NCBI GenBank assembly: GCA_036365145.1 | Contig: JAEOAD010000052.1 | Span: 12,275,501-12,339,500 of the forward strand | DNA: 64,000 nucleotides | Source: Orientallactaga sibirica | Lineage: Eukaryota; Chordata; Mammalia; Rodentia; Dipodidae | Direction of reading: 5' to 3' | In this document: positions 51,273-62,254 of the stretch, in pieces | Position numbering within the stretch: the stretch's first letter is position 1 | Layout of the letters: the number at the start of each line of letters is the position of its first letter | Notes under the pieces: model-generated | What the model saw: only the letters and a program-made list of their open reading frames with translations | What the model was told of the DNA's origin: nothing | Databases searched by the model: none | Translations under genes and position numbers: made by a program

Positions 51273-52470
51273 TCTGGAATATGTTTCTAGAAGAACTAAC
51301 TGACTCCCAAGTAAAACTACAGAGGAATGGGGAATGAGGGGAAGGTCCTAAGAGGAAATGGTAGAGTGACAAGAATTGAGATCTGAGGTTAATCTTTAAT
51401 CAGAAGGCAGAATATTCTGTAGCCACCATTTCTAAATTGCTGAGGAGTGAGCAGATAAAACCATTGGGGACAAGAGATAAGGTTTGGGTCAGATGGCTTG
51501 TGTGTGCATGTGTGTGCATGTGTCAGGAGGTGACAGAAAGGTACTGAGGAGGGAGGGCCAGCTACGATACAGGCCTTCACTGGAGGAAGAGATGGGAAGA
51601 TGGAAGGATCTGGGAAGCTCGGTCTCTCCTGATCTGACGGAGGCCCAGCGCTAGCTCAGGGCTGTGCCCGTGTCCGGCACCTTTCCCCTAATGGGTCCTG
51701 CCAGCACCGGCTGCCTCTCCCGACTCCACTGCAAAGCAAGTGCTTGTGAGATGATTTCAGCTGCCATTGCTTAACAACCTGAGGCCCACAGCGGTATTTG
51801 GCCCAACTCAAGTGTGTTGCTCTGGGTTTGAGGCTCTGTCTTGCTTCCATAACCAGATGATGTTTCCCCTCTGGCTTACCACCCGCAGCGCGTTTGGACC
51901 ATGGAACAGAGCCGGCTTCCAGGAGCCAGGTTTTGCTGCTTGCCAACTGAGAATGGCCAGTGCTGAATTTACACATTCCTATTCATTTATTTAATGAGTA
52001 TTTGTTTTAGTTATGAAATAACAATGGCGAGGCTCTAAATGAACAATTCGTGTGATTGGAAGTGCATGCTTTAATTTTCCAAGAATCTTTATGTGGAGCC
52101 AGATACCTAGCCTTCATGAACGCATTTTCATATAGGTTTTCGTTAACCTGCCCTTAACTACTCCACAAGGATTAATGGAACACTTGCTATGGAAGCCCGT
52201 GCTGGATGTCCTGGAAAGCACACTGAAAGCCCAACCCCCCTCCATCCTCCTGAGATTGGGGAGAAGTAAGAAGAAGATACCCACTGGCCCCCAAAACTTG
52301 TGCCCCACGGTCCACGTGGCCCTCTCAAGCCTCATCCACCTCCCCGCCATCACCCCCACATCCCAATGAGCAGGAATGTCCCTGCTCCCAGCTGGTGGTG
52401 TCTCCCCAGCCATCGGGCCCTCAGACCCGTTATCGTCTTAATACACAAGCCTCTCCATTAACGTCTCTTG
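51273..52470. other. Repeat-poor stretch, possible L2 remnants
   Basis: About 1.2 kb. TTCATTTATTTAATGAGTATTTG (51.98 kb) and GGAACACTTGCTATGGAAGCCC (52.18 kb) recall reversed L2/MIR ends but are too short to call. Frames of 99-106 codons on the minus strand are unrecognised. Confidence 0.4.
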
Positions 52471-52474
52471 CCTT

Positions 52475-52650
52475 TCTTTTTTTTAATTACTTTTTGTTTG
52501 TTTTGTTTTCTAAGGTAGAGTTTTGCTCTAGCCCAAGTTGACCTTGAATTCACTATGTAGTCTCAAGCTGGCCTCGACCTCACAGCGATCCTCCTACCTC
52601 TGCCTCCCCGAGTGCTGGGATTAAAGGCGTGTGCCACCACGCCTGGCTTT
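52475..52650 (-). mobile_element. B1-type SINE
   Basis: T-rich and (TTTTG)n tail, CTAAGGTAGAGTTTTGCTCTAG, GTTGACCTTGAATTCACTATG, CCCGAGTGCTGGGATTAAAGG, CACCACGCCTGGCTT. Confidence 0.93.
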
Positions 52651-52990
52651 TTAAAATTATTATATTTTTAGTTAGCATACAAAGTAATGGGTTTCATAAT
52701 GACATCTTCATACATATACATTTCTACTTTGTCATTTTCTTCCCAATGGACTAACTCTTGCTGCCCCAAATCACTCCCCTTCTGCTTTCAAGTCCGATAT
52801 GTCCCATTAGCCTTTTCTTGTTCTCTCCTCTCCTCTCCTCTTAAGCCCGCTCCACTCCTCTTAGCAACTCTTTTCTCCTTCCATGTTCTACAAGCACACA
52901 CCTAAAGTTAAATCACTGTCTGCATTCCCAGTCTTCCCTGGCTAACTGTAACCCAGACCCTCACATTCTATCTCCTGAATGAGCCCAAGT
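52651..52990 (-). mobile_element. LINE-1 3' end, minus strand
   Basis: TTTTAAAATTATTATATTTTTAG (reversed A tail), TTAGCATACAAAGTAATGGGTTTCATAATGAC, CTTCATACATATACA are the reversed 3' terminus of rodent LINE-1 as I remember it, followed by pyrimidine-rich 3' UTR. No ORF2. Left end is interrupted by a B1. Confidence 0.75.
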
Positions 52991-54730
52991 GTCCTCAGAA
53001 TCTCGGCACCGTCACACCCCGCTGCCATTCCTCTTACTGTCTCACCAGACTCTATTTCGGCCAACGCCGCACCTTCTGTCACTAGCACAGGGTTGGGTTG
53101 TCGTGGAAGGGACCCGGTGGCCAGGTGTCAGAGGAGAAGAGAAATGGTGCCTCTGCAGTGGACGAAGCAGAGCTCTGGGCAGCTCAGCTTCACGGCTCAC
53201 TCGCTTGAGGGGCTACTTAGGAATCTTCCCCAGGTCAAGTTCAGAGTGGTGACATCGTCACCTGGATTCCTTCTCACCTCCTGCTTCAGGCTTCTCAGAG
53301 ACGTTTTCCCTAGGCTTGGAATAGTCAGGCCTGTGGTCATCTCACAGCCCCCACCAAGCATTGTCTCAAACACCTAGTGACCAGCCCTCTGTGAAGAGAT
53401 TCACCAAGAGCAATGGGCAAAAGCCTGAAGACCATGGAGTTGTCTCCCCAGACGTCAGGCAGCGCCTCATCCCTGCTCAGCCCGTGTCTAGTAGTTAAGT
53501 CTCACGCTTTCTTCTTCCCTGGCAAGTGGGCACTCGTCGGGGGTGGGGGAAGATGACCACATTTCCAGGAACCTGGCTCTGTTTGACTCTAATTCTCTGC
53601 CATAGTTACTGGGGGCATCTTGACAACCGCTGGAATTCATAAACACACACACACACAGTCACACACACAGTCACTCACACATTCTTACGAATGTCATTGT
53701 GAACGGGTTGCAACAGCATGAACAATACAGCTAGCTATGTGACACCTGGACAGGGCTCAATGTCTTAGAAGTAGGAACAGCTGTAAAGTAAGGGTTTGAG
53801 ATGAGCTGGAGAACCCAGGAAGCTCTCATCACTTCCAGAGCCAGAAGTAGAGCCGCTGGTCAAGCCCAGATCCAAGGGTGGGAGTCAGGCGGAGGTGGGC
53901 AGAAGCAAGCTGGGATTAGTACAGGGACCTGGGCAGCTGCCTGGTGCGTTCCGTTATGGCTGAGGAGCCCGGGAGAAGTGTGGTCCCTGGGTAGCTCAGG
54001 CTGGTTTCAGTGGCTACTGGCAAGATATACTAAAAGCTTGAAGCCTCATGGGAGGTAGGGGCGTTAGAGGCGTGTGGTTGATGGTTATGCCATGAGAAAG
54101 CCGGAAGTCCTGGTTTAGAGTATGTTAGAGGCAAAGATGTTGCAGAGCAGCGCTGTCAGGGCAAGCCTGTGCTCCCGTTGGCTCAGGCCTGGGCTGTGAG
54201 GGAGGGAAGACCTATCACTCTTGGAGTGTGCCACACGCCGGGTGAGGACTCACTTGTGGGTGAGGTTCATTAAAGGAGATTTGCTTTACTATTCAGGACT
54301 TGCATTACCGCACAAGGAGGAATGGGTGAGGAAATCCATTTCACAGACGAAGAAGTGGAGAGCCACTTGGATGAAGGAAGCGTGCCCGAGAAGAGATGTG
54401 GGGAGAAAGGCCTCAAAGTTTAGAGGAAGCATTGTACTCTGTAGTTAGGAATTTTTGAATTATTTGATTTTTTTTTAAAAAAAATAGAACTCCAGCAATT
54501 CCATATTATTATTAAAGGCATTTCAGAGTCCAGGACCAGCTCTGACCCTTTGGCCCTGGGCTGTCAGTATGATCCAGGGCCTGAAGCAGACAGGATGCTT
54601 CAGCACTGAACATCCAGCCAGGGGTTGAAAAAGAGTGACACCTATGCCAACTTGGAGACTGGTCATGTTTGAGGACCAGACAGATACTTGTCACATCTCA
54701 AAAGAAGACAGTGCAGATTGAGCAATGATA
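52991..54730. other. Repeat-poor block, no gene recognised
   Basis: About 1.7 kb without SINEs. A 132-codon plus frame (52979-53377) is unrecognised. A CA-rich run sits at 53643-53682 and an A/T run at 54.47 kb. Confidence 0.45.
53643..53682. repeat. (CA)n, interrupted by GT
   Basis: CACACACACACACA blocks separated by CAGTCA; imperfect dinucleotide repeat. Confidence 0.9.
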
Positions 54731-54736
54731 CAGCTT

Positions 54737-54768
54737 TCTCTCCCTCCCTCCCTCCCTTCCTTCCCCTC
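54737..54768. repeat. (CTCC)n tract
   Basis: TCTCTCCCTCCCTCCCTCCC then CTTCC; short pyrimidine array. Confidence 0.85.
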
Positions 54769-55160
54769 TCTTGTTCTGCTGTGCATCCTGCTGTAAGCAT
54801 TAGTTCCAGGGAGGGAGCACGAATAACAAGCCTGAATTTAACACAGTCAAACCCTGAAAGGGCTGAGAAAGGGACTTAAGTACCCAACTTCCCCTGGAAA
54901 TAACTAGGCTAGTGCTTCTTGCGTTCTCCAGAATAAGGGCTCGGATGAAAAATAAACCAGCTATAGAAAAATAAAATTACAGTGTACAGCCACCGTAGCC
55001 TTGCATTTATTTCTTGCTTTCTCTACCTCCTGTCCCAGCCATTGGCCCATCCCATCACTTAAAATTACTGGATTTTGTTCTGGCTTATAGAAATGTGGGC
55101 CTTGTAGGAAAACCACAGCCTAAAGGGAAGGGAAAGGGAAAGGAGAGGCGGTTTTATCTG
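54769..55160. other. No recognisable gene or repeat
   Basis: About 390 bp, unassigned. Confidence 0.4.
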
Positions 55161-55260
55161 CTCTCTTCATTTCACAAATGAAGAAACTGGAGCTCAGTGT
55201 CCCCCCACAGCCAGGTGACCCAGTGACCAAGCTGAGGAGTCCTGGTTCTGGCGTTGCTTC
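55160..55260 (+). mobile_element. MIR-like ancient SINE remnant
   Basis: TTCATTTCACAAATGAAGAAACTGGAGCTCAG, CCAGGTGACCCAGTGACCAAGCTGAGG match MIR order (CATTTTACAGATGAGGAAACTGAGGCTCAG). Confidence 0.65.
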
Positions 55261-55905
55261 TGTACCTTTCCCCACAGCAGCTCTGACCCCTCCCGTTTGC
55301 TGCTCCTTGGGTCTCCTCGCCCACAGCCACAGCCCGTCACAGCCTGGTCCATGCCCAAGTGCAAGTCCAGGCCCCCTCCAGCTGGAATGCAGTTGCCCAG
55401 TGTCAGGCTAGACCTGTGACACACAGCAGATGGTGTCAGGGACAAGCAGCAGAGGAGACAGAAATAGGAGAGCTGCTCAGCATGGAGACTGATGGGTGAT
55501 CTTCCTACAAAGCGACCTCTTGGCCCCAGCACAAAGCACTTCTCCAACACGCTAGAGATTATGGCCTGTGGGGGACTGCATGACACATGCCAAAGATTCT
55601 TCCCAACCCACAACTGCTTTGGAGTCATGGCAGACAGCCTCTGTCTACTTGGGCCAGAGAGCTCCCTCCAGGTCATGCTGAGAGGGAGAAAATCTCCAGA
55701 CCTCACTGGGTTAGGTACACTGGCTGCCACGAGGCCACTGGAGAATTCAACAAGAGGCAGGACCTCCTTATCTCAATGGTCAACTCGAGCCCTTACTAGG
55801 AGGGCCAATCCTCATGCCAACTTTTCCGCCATCAGCCCTGGGCAGCAGCTTGGGCTCATGGTTCTTCTCCAGTCCGAAAGTCTAGCAGATAGGAGATTGT
55901 CATTT
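55261..55905. other. No recognisable gene; overlapping long frames
   Basis: A 178-codon minus frame (55194-55730) and a 152-codon plus frame (55492-55950) overlap. The minus frame runs back into the MIR remnant and the plus frame runs into a SINE, which argues against both. No domain seen. Confidence 0.45.
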
Positions 55906-55911
55906 TCTTCT

Positions 55912-56147
55912 TTTTTAAAAATATTTTTATTCATTTATTTATTCATTTGAGAGAGAGAGATACGGAACTAGGCAGGTAGAGAGAGGAGAGAGAATGGGCA
56001 CGCCAGGGCCTCCAGCCACTGCAAAGGAACTCCAAATGCATGCGTCCCTTTATGCATCTGGCTTATGTAGGTCCTGGGGAGTTGAACCTGGGTCCTTTGG
56101 CTTTGCAGGCAAGCACCTTAACCACTAAGCCATCTCTCCCAGCCCCT
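55912..56147 (-). mobile_element. B2-like SINE, full length
   Basis: The minus strand starts GGGGCTGGGAGAGATGGCTTAGTGG and ends AAATGAATAAATAAATGAATAAAAATATTTTT. Confidence 0.93.
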
Positions 56148-56455
56148 GTCATCTTCTTCTATAGAGGTGAGAAAATGGAATTGAGGAAGGCTAGGTGAAC
56201 TTGGCTGAGAGGACGTGGGATTAGAACGCAGGCGGGTCTCGCTCGTCAGACAGTGACTATTCAAGGGGCTCCTTGTGCTATAACATAGGCCTGGGCCATG
56301 CTTCCGAGTCTCTCCCTTGGGCTCCCTTCCCCTGGGGACAGGGACGGGGTCACACCTGCCCTGTGGTCCAGGCAGTCGAGTACTTGACCCAACCTGTGGC
56401 TGCCCCCCTTCTCTGAGCAGCCGCGTGTTGTTCGCTGGGCGGTAACTGGAGCTCA
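56148..56455. other. Unassigned spacer, possible MIR remnant
   Basis: GAGGTGAGAAAATGGAATTGAGGAAGGCTAGGTGAACTTGGC recalls MIR (ACAGATGAGGAAACTGAGG) but is too worn to call firmly. The 145-codon minus frame is unrecognised. Confidence 0.4.
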
Positions 56456-56459
56456 CTTC

Positions 56460-56725
56460 AGGATCTGCTGTTGTTTGAGCCTGAATGCCCATGGCTGTGT
56501 CATTTATGGAGACCTGAAATTTATTTCTCACAGCTCTGGAGACTAGAAAATCCAAGACCCACGTGCCAGCATCCAGGGCCTTCTGACGTCATCACAGCAC
56601 CTCAGAGGGCAGAGACTGAAAGCACAGTGTCGCCATCCACCCTCTCCTTACAAACCCACCGTTACCATGGGGACGCCTTCATGGCCCATTGAACCCCGGT
56701 TACCTCACAAAGGTCGCTTCTAATT
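56460..56725 (-). mobile_element. Old LTR, MLT1/MST-like, minus strand
   Basis: GAAATTTATTTCTCACAGCTCTGG, AGACTAGAAAATCCAAGACCC, GTGCCAGCATCCAGGGCC are the reverse of the LTR end block seen at 9.4 kb (GAGAAAT...CTTCCTAACC). Mammal-wide age. Confidence 0.65.
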
Positions 56726-56880
56726 AACAACAATTTAAGGATTCGATTTGGGCATTGAGTTTCTAATAAGTGCCTTTTTTGTTTGCATTTTTATTAATTT
56801 TTAACTTTTTATTGATAACCTCTATAGTGCATACAATGTATCCTGATTATAACCCTCTCCCTCCACCACTCTTTTTTAAA

Positions 56881-57120
56881 TGAGTGTTTAAGTTTATTTA
56901 TTTATTTATTTATGAGAGTGAGAGAGAAAGAGGCAGAGATTGATAGAGATAAACATAGAGAGAGACAGAATGGGTGTGCCAGGGCCTCCAGCCACTGTAA
57001 ACAAACTCCAGACACATGTGCCCTCTTGCGCATCTGGCTTACATGGGTCTTGGGGGATCGAACCAGGGTCCTTAGGCTTCACAGGCAAATGCCTTAACTG
57101 CTAAGTCATCTCTCCAGCCT
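56881..57120 (-). mobile_element. B2-like SINE in LINE-1
   Basis: The minus strand starts AGGCTGGAGAGATGACTTAGC and ends AAATAAATAAATAAATAAAC. Host sequence CTCCACCA is repeated at 56861-56868 and 57121-57128. Confidence 0.92.
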
Positions 57121-57128
57121 CTCCACCA

Positions 57129-57290
57129 TTTTTTTTTTTTTTTTTTGGTTTTTCAAGTTAGGGTCTCACTCTGGCTCAGGCTGACCTGGAATTCACTATG
57201 TAGTCTCAGGGTGGCCTCGAACTCTCAGTGATCCTCCTACCTCTGCCTCCCGAGTGCTGGGATTAAAGGCGTGCGCCACCACGCCCGGCT
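57129..57290 (-). mobile_element. B1-type SINE in LINE-1
   Basis: T19, GGTTTTTCAAGTTAGGGTCTC, CTGACCTGGAATTCACTATG, CCCGAGTGCTGGGATTAAAGG, CACCACGCCCGGCTT. Near consensus. Confidence 0.94.
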
Positions 57291-57308
57291 TAAATGTTAT
57301 CATATGCA

Positions 57309-57468
57309 TTTTTTTTTTTTTTTTTTTTTTTTGAGATAGGGTCTCACTCTAGCTGAGGCTGACCTGGAATTCACTCTGTAGTCTCAGGGTGGCCTCGAAC
57401 TCACGGTGATCCTCCTACCTCTGCCACCCAAGTGCTGGGATTAAAGGCATGCGCCACTACGCCCGGCT
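57309..57468 (-). mobile_element. B1-type SINE in LINE-1, second copy
   Basis: T24, GAGATAGGGTCTCACTCTAG, CTGACCTGGAATTCACTCTG, CCCAAGTGCTGGGATTAAAGG, CACTACGCCCGGCTC. Separated from the previous B1 by only about 18 bp. Confidence 0.94.
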
Positions 57469-57892
57469 CATATCTCCACCATTCTTTATTCCCCCTTTCA
57501 TATTCCTTCTCCACTGAACCCCTCCTTTCCAACTAGTTCCACTTCCATTCTGATGTCATCTGTTTTGTGTTGTATTTTTTTTTAATTTGCCTTTTCATTA
57601 TGCAGGTCTTGGGTAGGTAGCATCAGCCACTGTGAGGTCATGTATGCAACAGCCACTTTGTGTCTGGAACACAGCATTCCACAGCACACTTCCCCATCCT
57701 TTAGCTCTTACATTGTTTGCTGCCACATTTTCTACAGTGACCCCCGAGCGGCAGTGGGTGTGATAGACATGTCTCTGAGTGCTGAACACTGCACACTGTC
57801 ACCTCTTATCAGCAAGATGGTGAGCTTTGAGTCTCCCCAGTACTCACCACCATCTGAAAAGAGAAATTTCTCCAATCAAAAGTGACAGTAGG

Positions 57893-58052
57893 TGCCGGGT
57901 GTGGTGGCGCACGCCTTTAATCCCAGCACTGGGGAGGCAGAGGTAGGAGGATCACTGAGAGTTCGAGGCCAGCCTGGGACTACATAGTGAGTTCCAGGTC
58001 AGCCTGAGCTAGAGCGAGACCCTACCTCAGAAAACCAAAACCAAAACAAAAC
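57893..58052 (+). mobile_element. B1-type SINE, first of three at one target site
   Basis: GCCGGGTGTGGTGGCGCACGCC to CCTACCTCAGAAAACCAAAACC. Target AAAAGTGACAGTAGG at 57878-57892 recurs exactly at 58053-58067. Confidence 0.95.
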
Positions 58053-58067
58053 AAAAGTGACAGTAGG

Positions 58068-58278
58068 GGCTGGAGAGATGGCTCAGTGGTTAAGGCACTT
58101 GCCTGTGGAGCCTAAGGACCCATATTCAACTTCCCAGATCCCACGTAAGCCAGATGCATGTGGTGATGTATGTGTCTGGAGTTCGTTTGCAGTGGCGGGG
58201 GCCCTGGCACGCCCATTCTCTCTACCTGCCTCTTCTTCTCTCTCTCCCTCTCTCATATAAATAAATACAATTTTTTTT
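58068..58278 (+). mobile_element. B2-like SINE, second of three at one target site
   Basis: GGGCTGGAGAGATGGCTCAGTGG, CCCATATTCAACTTCCC, CCAGATGCATGTGGTG, tail CATATAAATAAATACAATTTTTTTT. Flanked by AAGTGACAGTAGG (58055-58067) and AAGTGAGAGTAAGG (58279-58292). Confidence 0.92.
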
Positions 58279-58292
58279 AAGTGAGAGTAAGG

Positions 58293-58489
58293 AGGCTGTA
58301 GAGATTATTCAATGGTTAAGGCACTTGCCTGCAAAGCCTAAATATCCAGGTTTGATTCCACAGTACCCATGTAAATTTAGATGCACTAAGTGGCCCGTGC
58401 ATCTGGAGTTTATATACAGTGGCGAGAGTCCCCGGCACACCCATTCTTTGTCTTTCTTTCTCTCTCTCCCTTGAAAATAAATAAAATAA
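58293..58489 (+). mobile_element. B2-like SINE, third of three at one target site
   Basis: AGGCTGTAGAGATTATTCAATGG, GGTTTGATTCCACAG, tail GAAAATAAATAAAATAAAA. Flanked by AAGTGAGAGTAAGG (58279-58292) and AAATGAGAGTAG (58491-58502); the host LINE-1 resumes at once. Its body is the most diverged of the three, so it may be the oldest. Confidence 0.9.
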
Positions 58490-59000
58490 AAAATGAGAGT
58501 AGTATTAATATATTTGCATAAGCATAAATATTTATAAGACAATTTGGTGGGCATAATATATCCCTTTAGCCAAACAACATTAATAGCTTCTCTCCAGGGC
58601 TTATGACCTCCCAGCCATAAGCTTTTGACTAGGTTTTCAGGACCAGGCAGGAATTCCCTGCTATGAAGTGGGCCTCAGATCCAATCAGAGAGCAGCTGGT
58701 CTCCCCCACAATAGACATACCACCACTGCACCATCTGACACATTCTGCTTGGCTGGCAGGGCCCACTGCTGGTTAAGCCTATTGATGACTTTTCTCCCAT
58801 AGCAGGCTGCTTAGCTCTTTCCAGCTTGTTGGCAGTGGGTCAACAGGGAGGAGGCAGCAACAGCTTGATTTCTCAGTGGCCTGCAGCCCAAACGTGTGAT
58901 GTCTTCAGCAACAGGGTCTTACCATCTAGTTCTAGTGGATAATCAAGAGCCTTGGCAATGGTCTGTAATGTTTTGGGGTTAATAGGGGCCTCCCTGAATG

Positions 59001-59110
59001 ATACTCACTGGCTGGGTCTCTTAACCCAGATTGGCCTTGAACTTGTGATCTTTCTGCCTCAGCCTCTTGAGTGCTGACATTGCATGAATGTGCCACCATT
59101 CCTGGCTCAA
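59001..59110 (-). mobile_element. B1-related SINE, old and worn
   Basis: CTGGGTCTCTTAACCCAGATTGGCC, GAACTTGTGATCTTTCTGCCTCAGCC, TGAGTGCTGACATTGC, CACCATTCCTGGCTC: reversed B1 order with heavy divergence. Confidence 0.65.
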
Positions 59111-60960
59111 TACATCAGTGTTGGAGAGACATATTTAACGAAGGTGCCTACATTCACTTGTTGGGTGTTTCAAGTTGCAAACACCATAGCCTTCTACCGA
59201 GAGCAACAGTGCAGTCAAGGCTGGCCTCCTGTGAACCAAGCCTGAGCGACTGGACAAAGCCTGCAGAAAAGAGGCTTTTACAGAGGCTTAGAGCCAGCAG
59301 AGGCACAGCTGAGCCGTGGAGAGAAGAGGCTGCCATGGTGAACGGTTCCCGAGAGGAACCGCAGCATCGCTGTTGTAGCTCAGCTCTGTCACCCGCTCTT
59401 CTAGTCCTGCCAGGTGAGTTCTTTGGTCTCTTCTTCATCTGCTGTCACTAGAATTTGCGTGACTTTGCTGAGACAGTTTTACCCACGCTTCAGACCTGGT
59501 GATCCCCACACCTGTGCAGCAAGTTGAAGTTGGCACTCTTGCTGACCAGTGATGGGGACCCTGGCCAAGCCTGCCATGGCCCCGGCTCACTGTTTCTGGT
59601 GCTCCTGCACAAGTTCACTGATGATTTTAGCTTCTTCTGCACCCATTCCCTCCTCCCATCTTACACACACGAGTGCACATGTGAGCACACACATGTCCGA
59701 GCATGCCTTCTGACAGACAGGAATCCACGAGACACTTCTCTTCCCAACTCCGGTCTATGGGTTCCATGTGAGAACTTGGACCCAGAGATGGGACGAGGCC
59801 TGTTCATAGGGAATGCCTCCTCGTCCTCCCTCCAGGCTCTGAGCTCTATGTCCTCTTGCTCCTTGAAGGGTTAAACTGTTCTCTAATGGTTAAGTGGGTC
59901 CAAAAGCAGCCAACACTGGCTGTGACTCAGAGAGCCATGTGTGGTCCGTCCCCTGCTACATCCTGTTATGAAGGAGAGCTGGTCTCTGAGAAGCCTGCTC
60001 TAGTCCCCAGGCAGAGAAGGAAGTCAGCAAAGGAAAAGTCTGAAGTTGAAAAAAAAAAAAAAACCCCAGCCCTCCCCTCCTTCCGGTGTGACGGCTTTCC
60101 TGGGCCTCTGTCTGTCCCCTGCAGATCCCCACCAGGAGCAGTGTGTGCTGGGGAGCTACCAGACTGTGGAAGAGCCATCCCGGTCAGTGTCAGAGATCAA
60201 AGGATAGGTAATTTTGGCAGCATTAAAAATAGGTCCTGTGGATATTTTAGAGCTGTTTTGCTAGCATTGGAGGATGTTGGATTTTGCTCAAATTTCCTGT
60301 CAATCCCAGAAGCTCTTCCTCCCTTGCGCTGTCATGCAGTCCAGTGGCATTCAGAGACTCTCTGCTGACTGTGACCCACCGTCATTTTGTTTACATTCAG
60401 GCTTTGAGTGAATGGGGCGCATACAAAACGGAAAAGGCCCCTGGAGCCTCACTTACCCTCGCTGTGCGCACAATGCCCTTTATTTCCTATTGGATTCTGT
60501 TGACACCAGGTTGTAGCCTGCCCTAAGTTACTCCATACTGTACAATGAGTGGTTTTCCAGGTACATAAACACCACCACCTTCCTGGCACCCCCTTAAAGG
60601 GACAGAGTAATGGTACATGGCACTCCTCAAAGGAGAAAAGGGACCACCCTGTAGGTGTATCAATGCAAGCTGGGACCATAGGAGCCTGTGGGCGTATTGA
60701 AGTCCTACCCGGAAAGCGGAAAGCAGACGCAAGAATTGATCAGACACGCCAGACTGAGGGAAGGGTCCAACTCCCGCACCTGGACTCCGTGGGAGGGGCA
60801 CCTCACACTTTGGTGGCCATGGTCTCCACTCACTCATCGTCGGATCACCGTGGATCAAGGCATAGACAGGCAAAGAACTCCCAGCTGTCTGTCCCTAGGC
60901 TTCCACTTGGCTCAGTCCCTGCTGTTGACACAGCCTACTAAAATGCCTTTCTGCTAATTT
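59111..60960. other. Repeat-poor block, no gene recognised
   Basis: About 1.85 kb without SINEs. Overlapping frames of 94-170 codons on both strands (the largest 59856-60368 plus) contain a Lys run from an A14 tract at 60050 and no domain I recognise. TGCAG/GT junction-like motifs exist but do not build a convincing exon. Confidence 0.45.
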
Positions 60961-60977
60961 GTCTGGACCTGCCATCT

Positions 60978-61072
60978 ACCTACCCACCCATCCATCCGTC
61001 CATCTCCATCCATCCATCCATCCCTCCCTCCCTCCATCCATCCATCCATCCCTCCATCCATCCACCCATGCC
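60978..61072. repeat. (CATC)n tetranucleotide array
   Basis: CCATCCAT and CCATCCCTCCCT units, imperfect, about 95 bp. Composition blends from CATC to CTCC and back. Confidence 0.95.
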
Positions 61073-61680
61073 TCATCCTCCAACCCTGAGGTTCAACTCA
61101 ACTCAACTTAAGACCTCCCAGCCTGACCCTAAGGTGGCAGCAGCAGTCCTCCAGCCCGCGTTTCTGATGCAGGCTCTTGGCCCACCTCTCAGCTTCCCAC
61201 CTTCCACCTCTCAGACATCACTGAAACCCTTGGAATTCCGCTGTGAGGTTTACAGTGTGGTGTGTAATGTGTGAGCTGAGAGTTGGTATTAGTAATTGAG
61301 GTTGGAAATAAAAAAGAGACTCTGCCTCAGCCTGGCTATCAAGGAAATCATGAGTGCTTGGCAAATTGCTGCCAACCAAACTGATGTACCTCATGAATTC
61401 ATTGTTATTCAGTCAATTCCGACATTGAGGAAAGACACCCATGTGTTCATGTGTGTTCTGACCTGACGTGCTCATGACAGGTTCTGTTTTGTTCCTTTGA
61501 AATTTCTGTGAACCAATGGACAAGTAGCACCTACAGTTTGAAATCATGATCCCGGGACAGTCACCTACACTACGTGGAAGCTTTGTTTGTCTCACCCATA
61601 GAAGTGAGGATTGGTTACAAACCTCTTTGACTCGTGAAGTTCTGTGATTTCGTCTCTTCCTTCCTTTAGGAACCATCTGT
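61073..61680. other. No recognisable gene or repeat
   Basis: About 600 bp, unassigned. An 87-codon minus frame (61413-61676) is not recognised. Confidence 0.4.
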
Positions 61681-61872
61681 GGGGCTGGAGAGATGGCTTA
61701 GTGGTAAAGGCACTTGCCTGCGAAGCCTAAGGACCCAGGTTCGAATGTCCAAGTCCCGCATAAGCCAGATGCACAGTGATGCAAGCGCACAATGTCACAC
61801 ATGTGCCACAAAGGGGTGCATGCATCTGGAGTGCGTTTGTAACGGCTAAAAGCCCTGGCACGTGTGCACGCA

Positions 61873-61905
<33 letters not shown>

Positions 61906-61920
61906 AAAATAAATTGTAAA
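61681..61920 (+). mobile_element. B2-like SINE, long variant
   Basis: GGGGCTGGAGAGATGGCTTAGTGG, GGTTCGAATGTCC, CCAGATGCACAGTGATGCAAGC, GCACAATGTCACAC, then AAAGGGGTGCATGCATCTGG. The GTGATGCAAG...ACAATG segment is the same extra block as in the copies at 3.7 and 21.8 kb. CT tract, AAAATAAATTG tail. Confidence 0.92.
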
Positions 61921-62250
61921 GAAGCTCCTTGGTCCTCCTGAGAATCCAGTAGTTTGGTGAGGTAGGGTCATGCCCATTTATAGATTGGAAAACCGAGCAG
62001 GTTCAGGGTTTCTCACACTGAAGTCAATGGTTTTCCCTGCATATCTGCTTCTTTAACATAGAAAGGGTCTTTAACATGGAAAGCCCTTAACACGGAAAGG
62101 GTCTTTCAACAGTGGTTAAAAGATTAACAAAGTTAGCTGAGAAGCTGGGACAATTGCAGGTGAGCCAACTCAACTCCCAGATAAATTATATTAATTATAT
62201 TTTCTGTGGACCGTTCCTAAAAGTTGCTTATAACAGAGACATTTTGATTC
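61921..62250. other. Unassigned, with a short 18-nt period repeat
   Basis: 62060-62108 contains GGAAAG...TTAACA units about 18 nt apart (GAAAGGGTCTTTAACATG, GAAAGCCCTTAACACG, GAAAGGGTCTTTCAAC). CATTTATAGATTGGAAAACC at 61.98 kb may be MIR-derived. Nothing else seen. Confidence 0.4.
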
Positions 62251-62254
62251 ATTC

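Larger units (their letters stand above)
56780..59000 (-). mobile_element. LINE-1 3' region (long 3' UTR), minus strand, with six SINE insertions
   Basis: Reversed tail TTTTTATTAATTTTTAACTTTTTATTGATAACC at the left; 57475-57892 matches the reverse of 4.2-4.65 kb; 58503-59000 matches the reverse of 24.03-24.47 kb (blocks CCATCTAGTTCTAGTGGATAATC, TCTTTCCAGCTTGTTGG, GGTTAAGCCTATTG). Interrupted at 56881, 57129, 57307, 57893, 58068 and 58293. 5'-truncated, no ORF2. Confidence 0.88.

Noticed and set aside
55194..55730. 178-codon minus-strand frame
   Set aside because: Runs into a MIR remnant; no domain or conserved motif visible.
57893..58489. Tandem direct repeats suggestive of a CRISPR-like or satellite array
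   Set aside because: The repeated AAGTGA(C/G)AGTAG motifs are target-site duplications around three different SINEs, not array repeats.
59856..60368. 170-codon plus-strand frame
   Set aside because: Includes a Lys run from an A14 tract and no recognisable domain; opposed by other frames.
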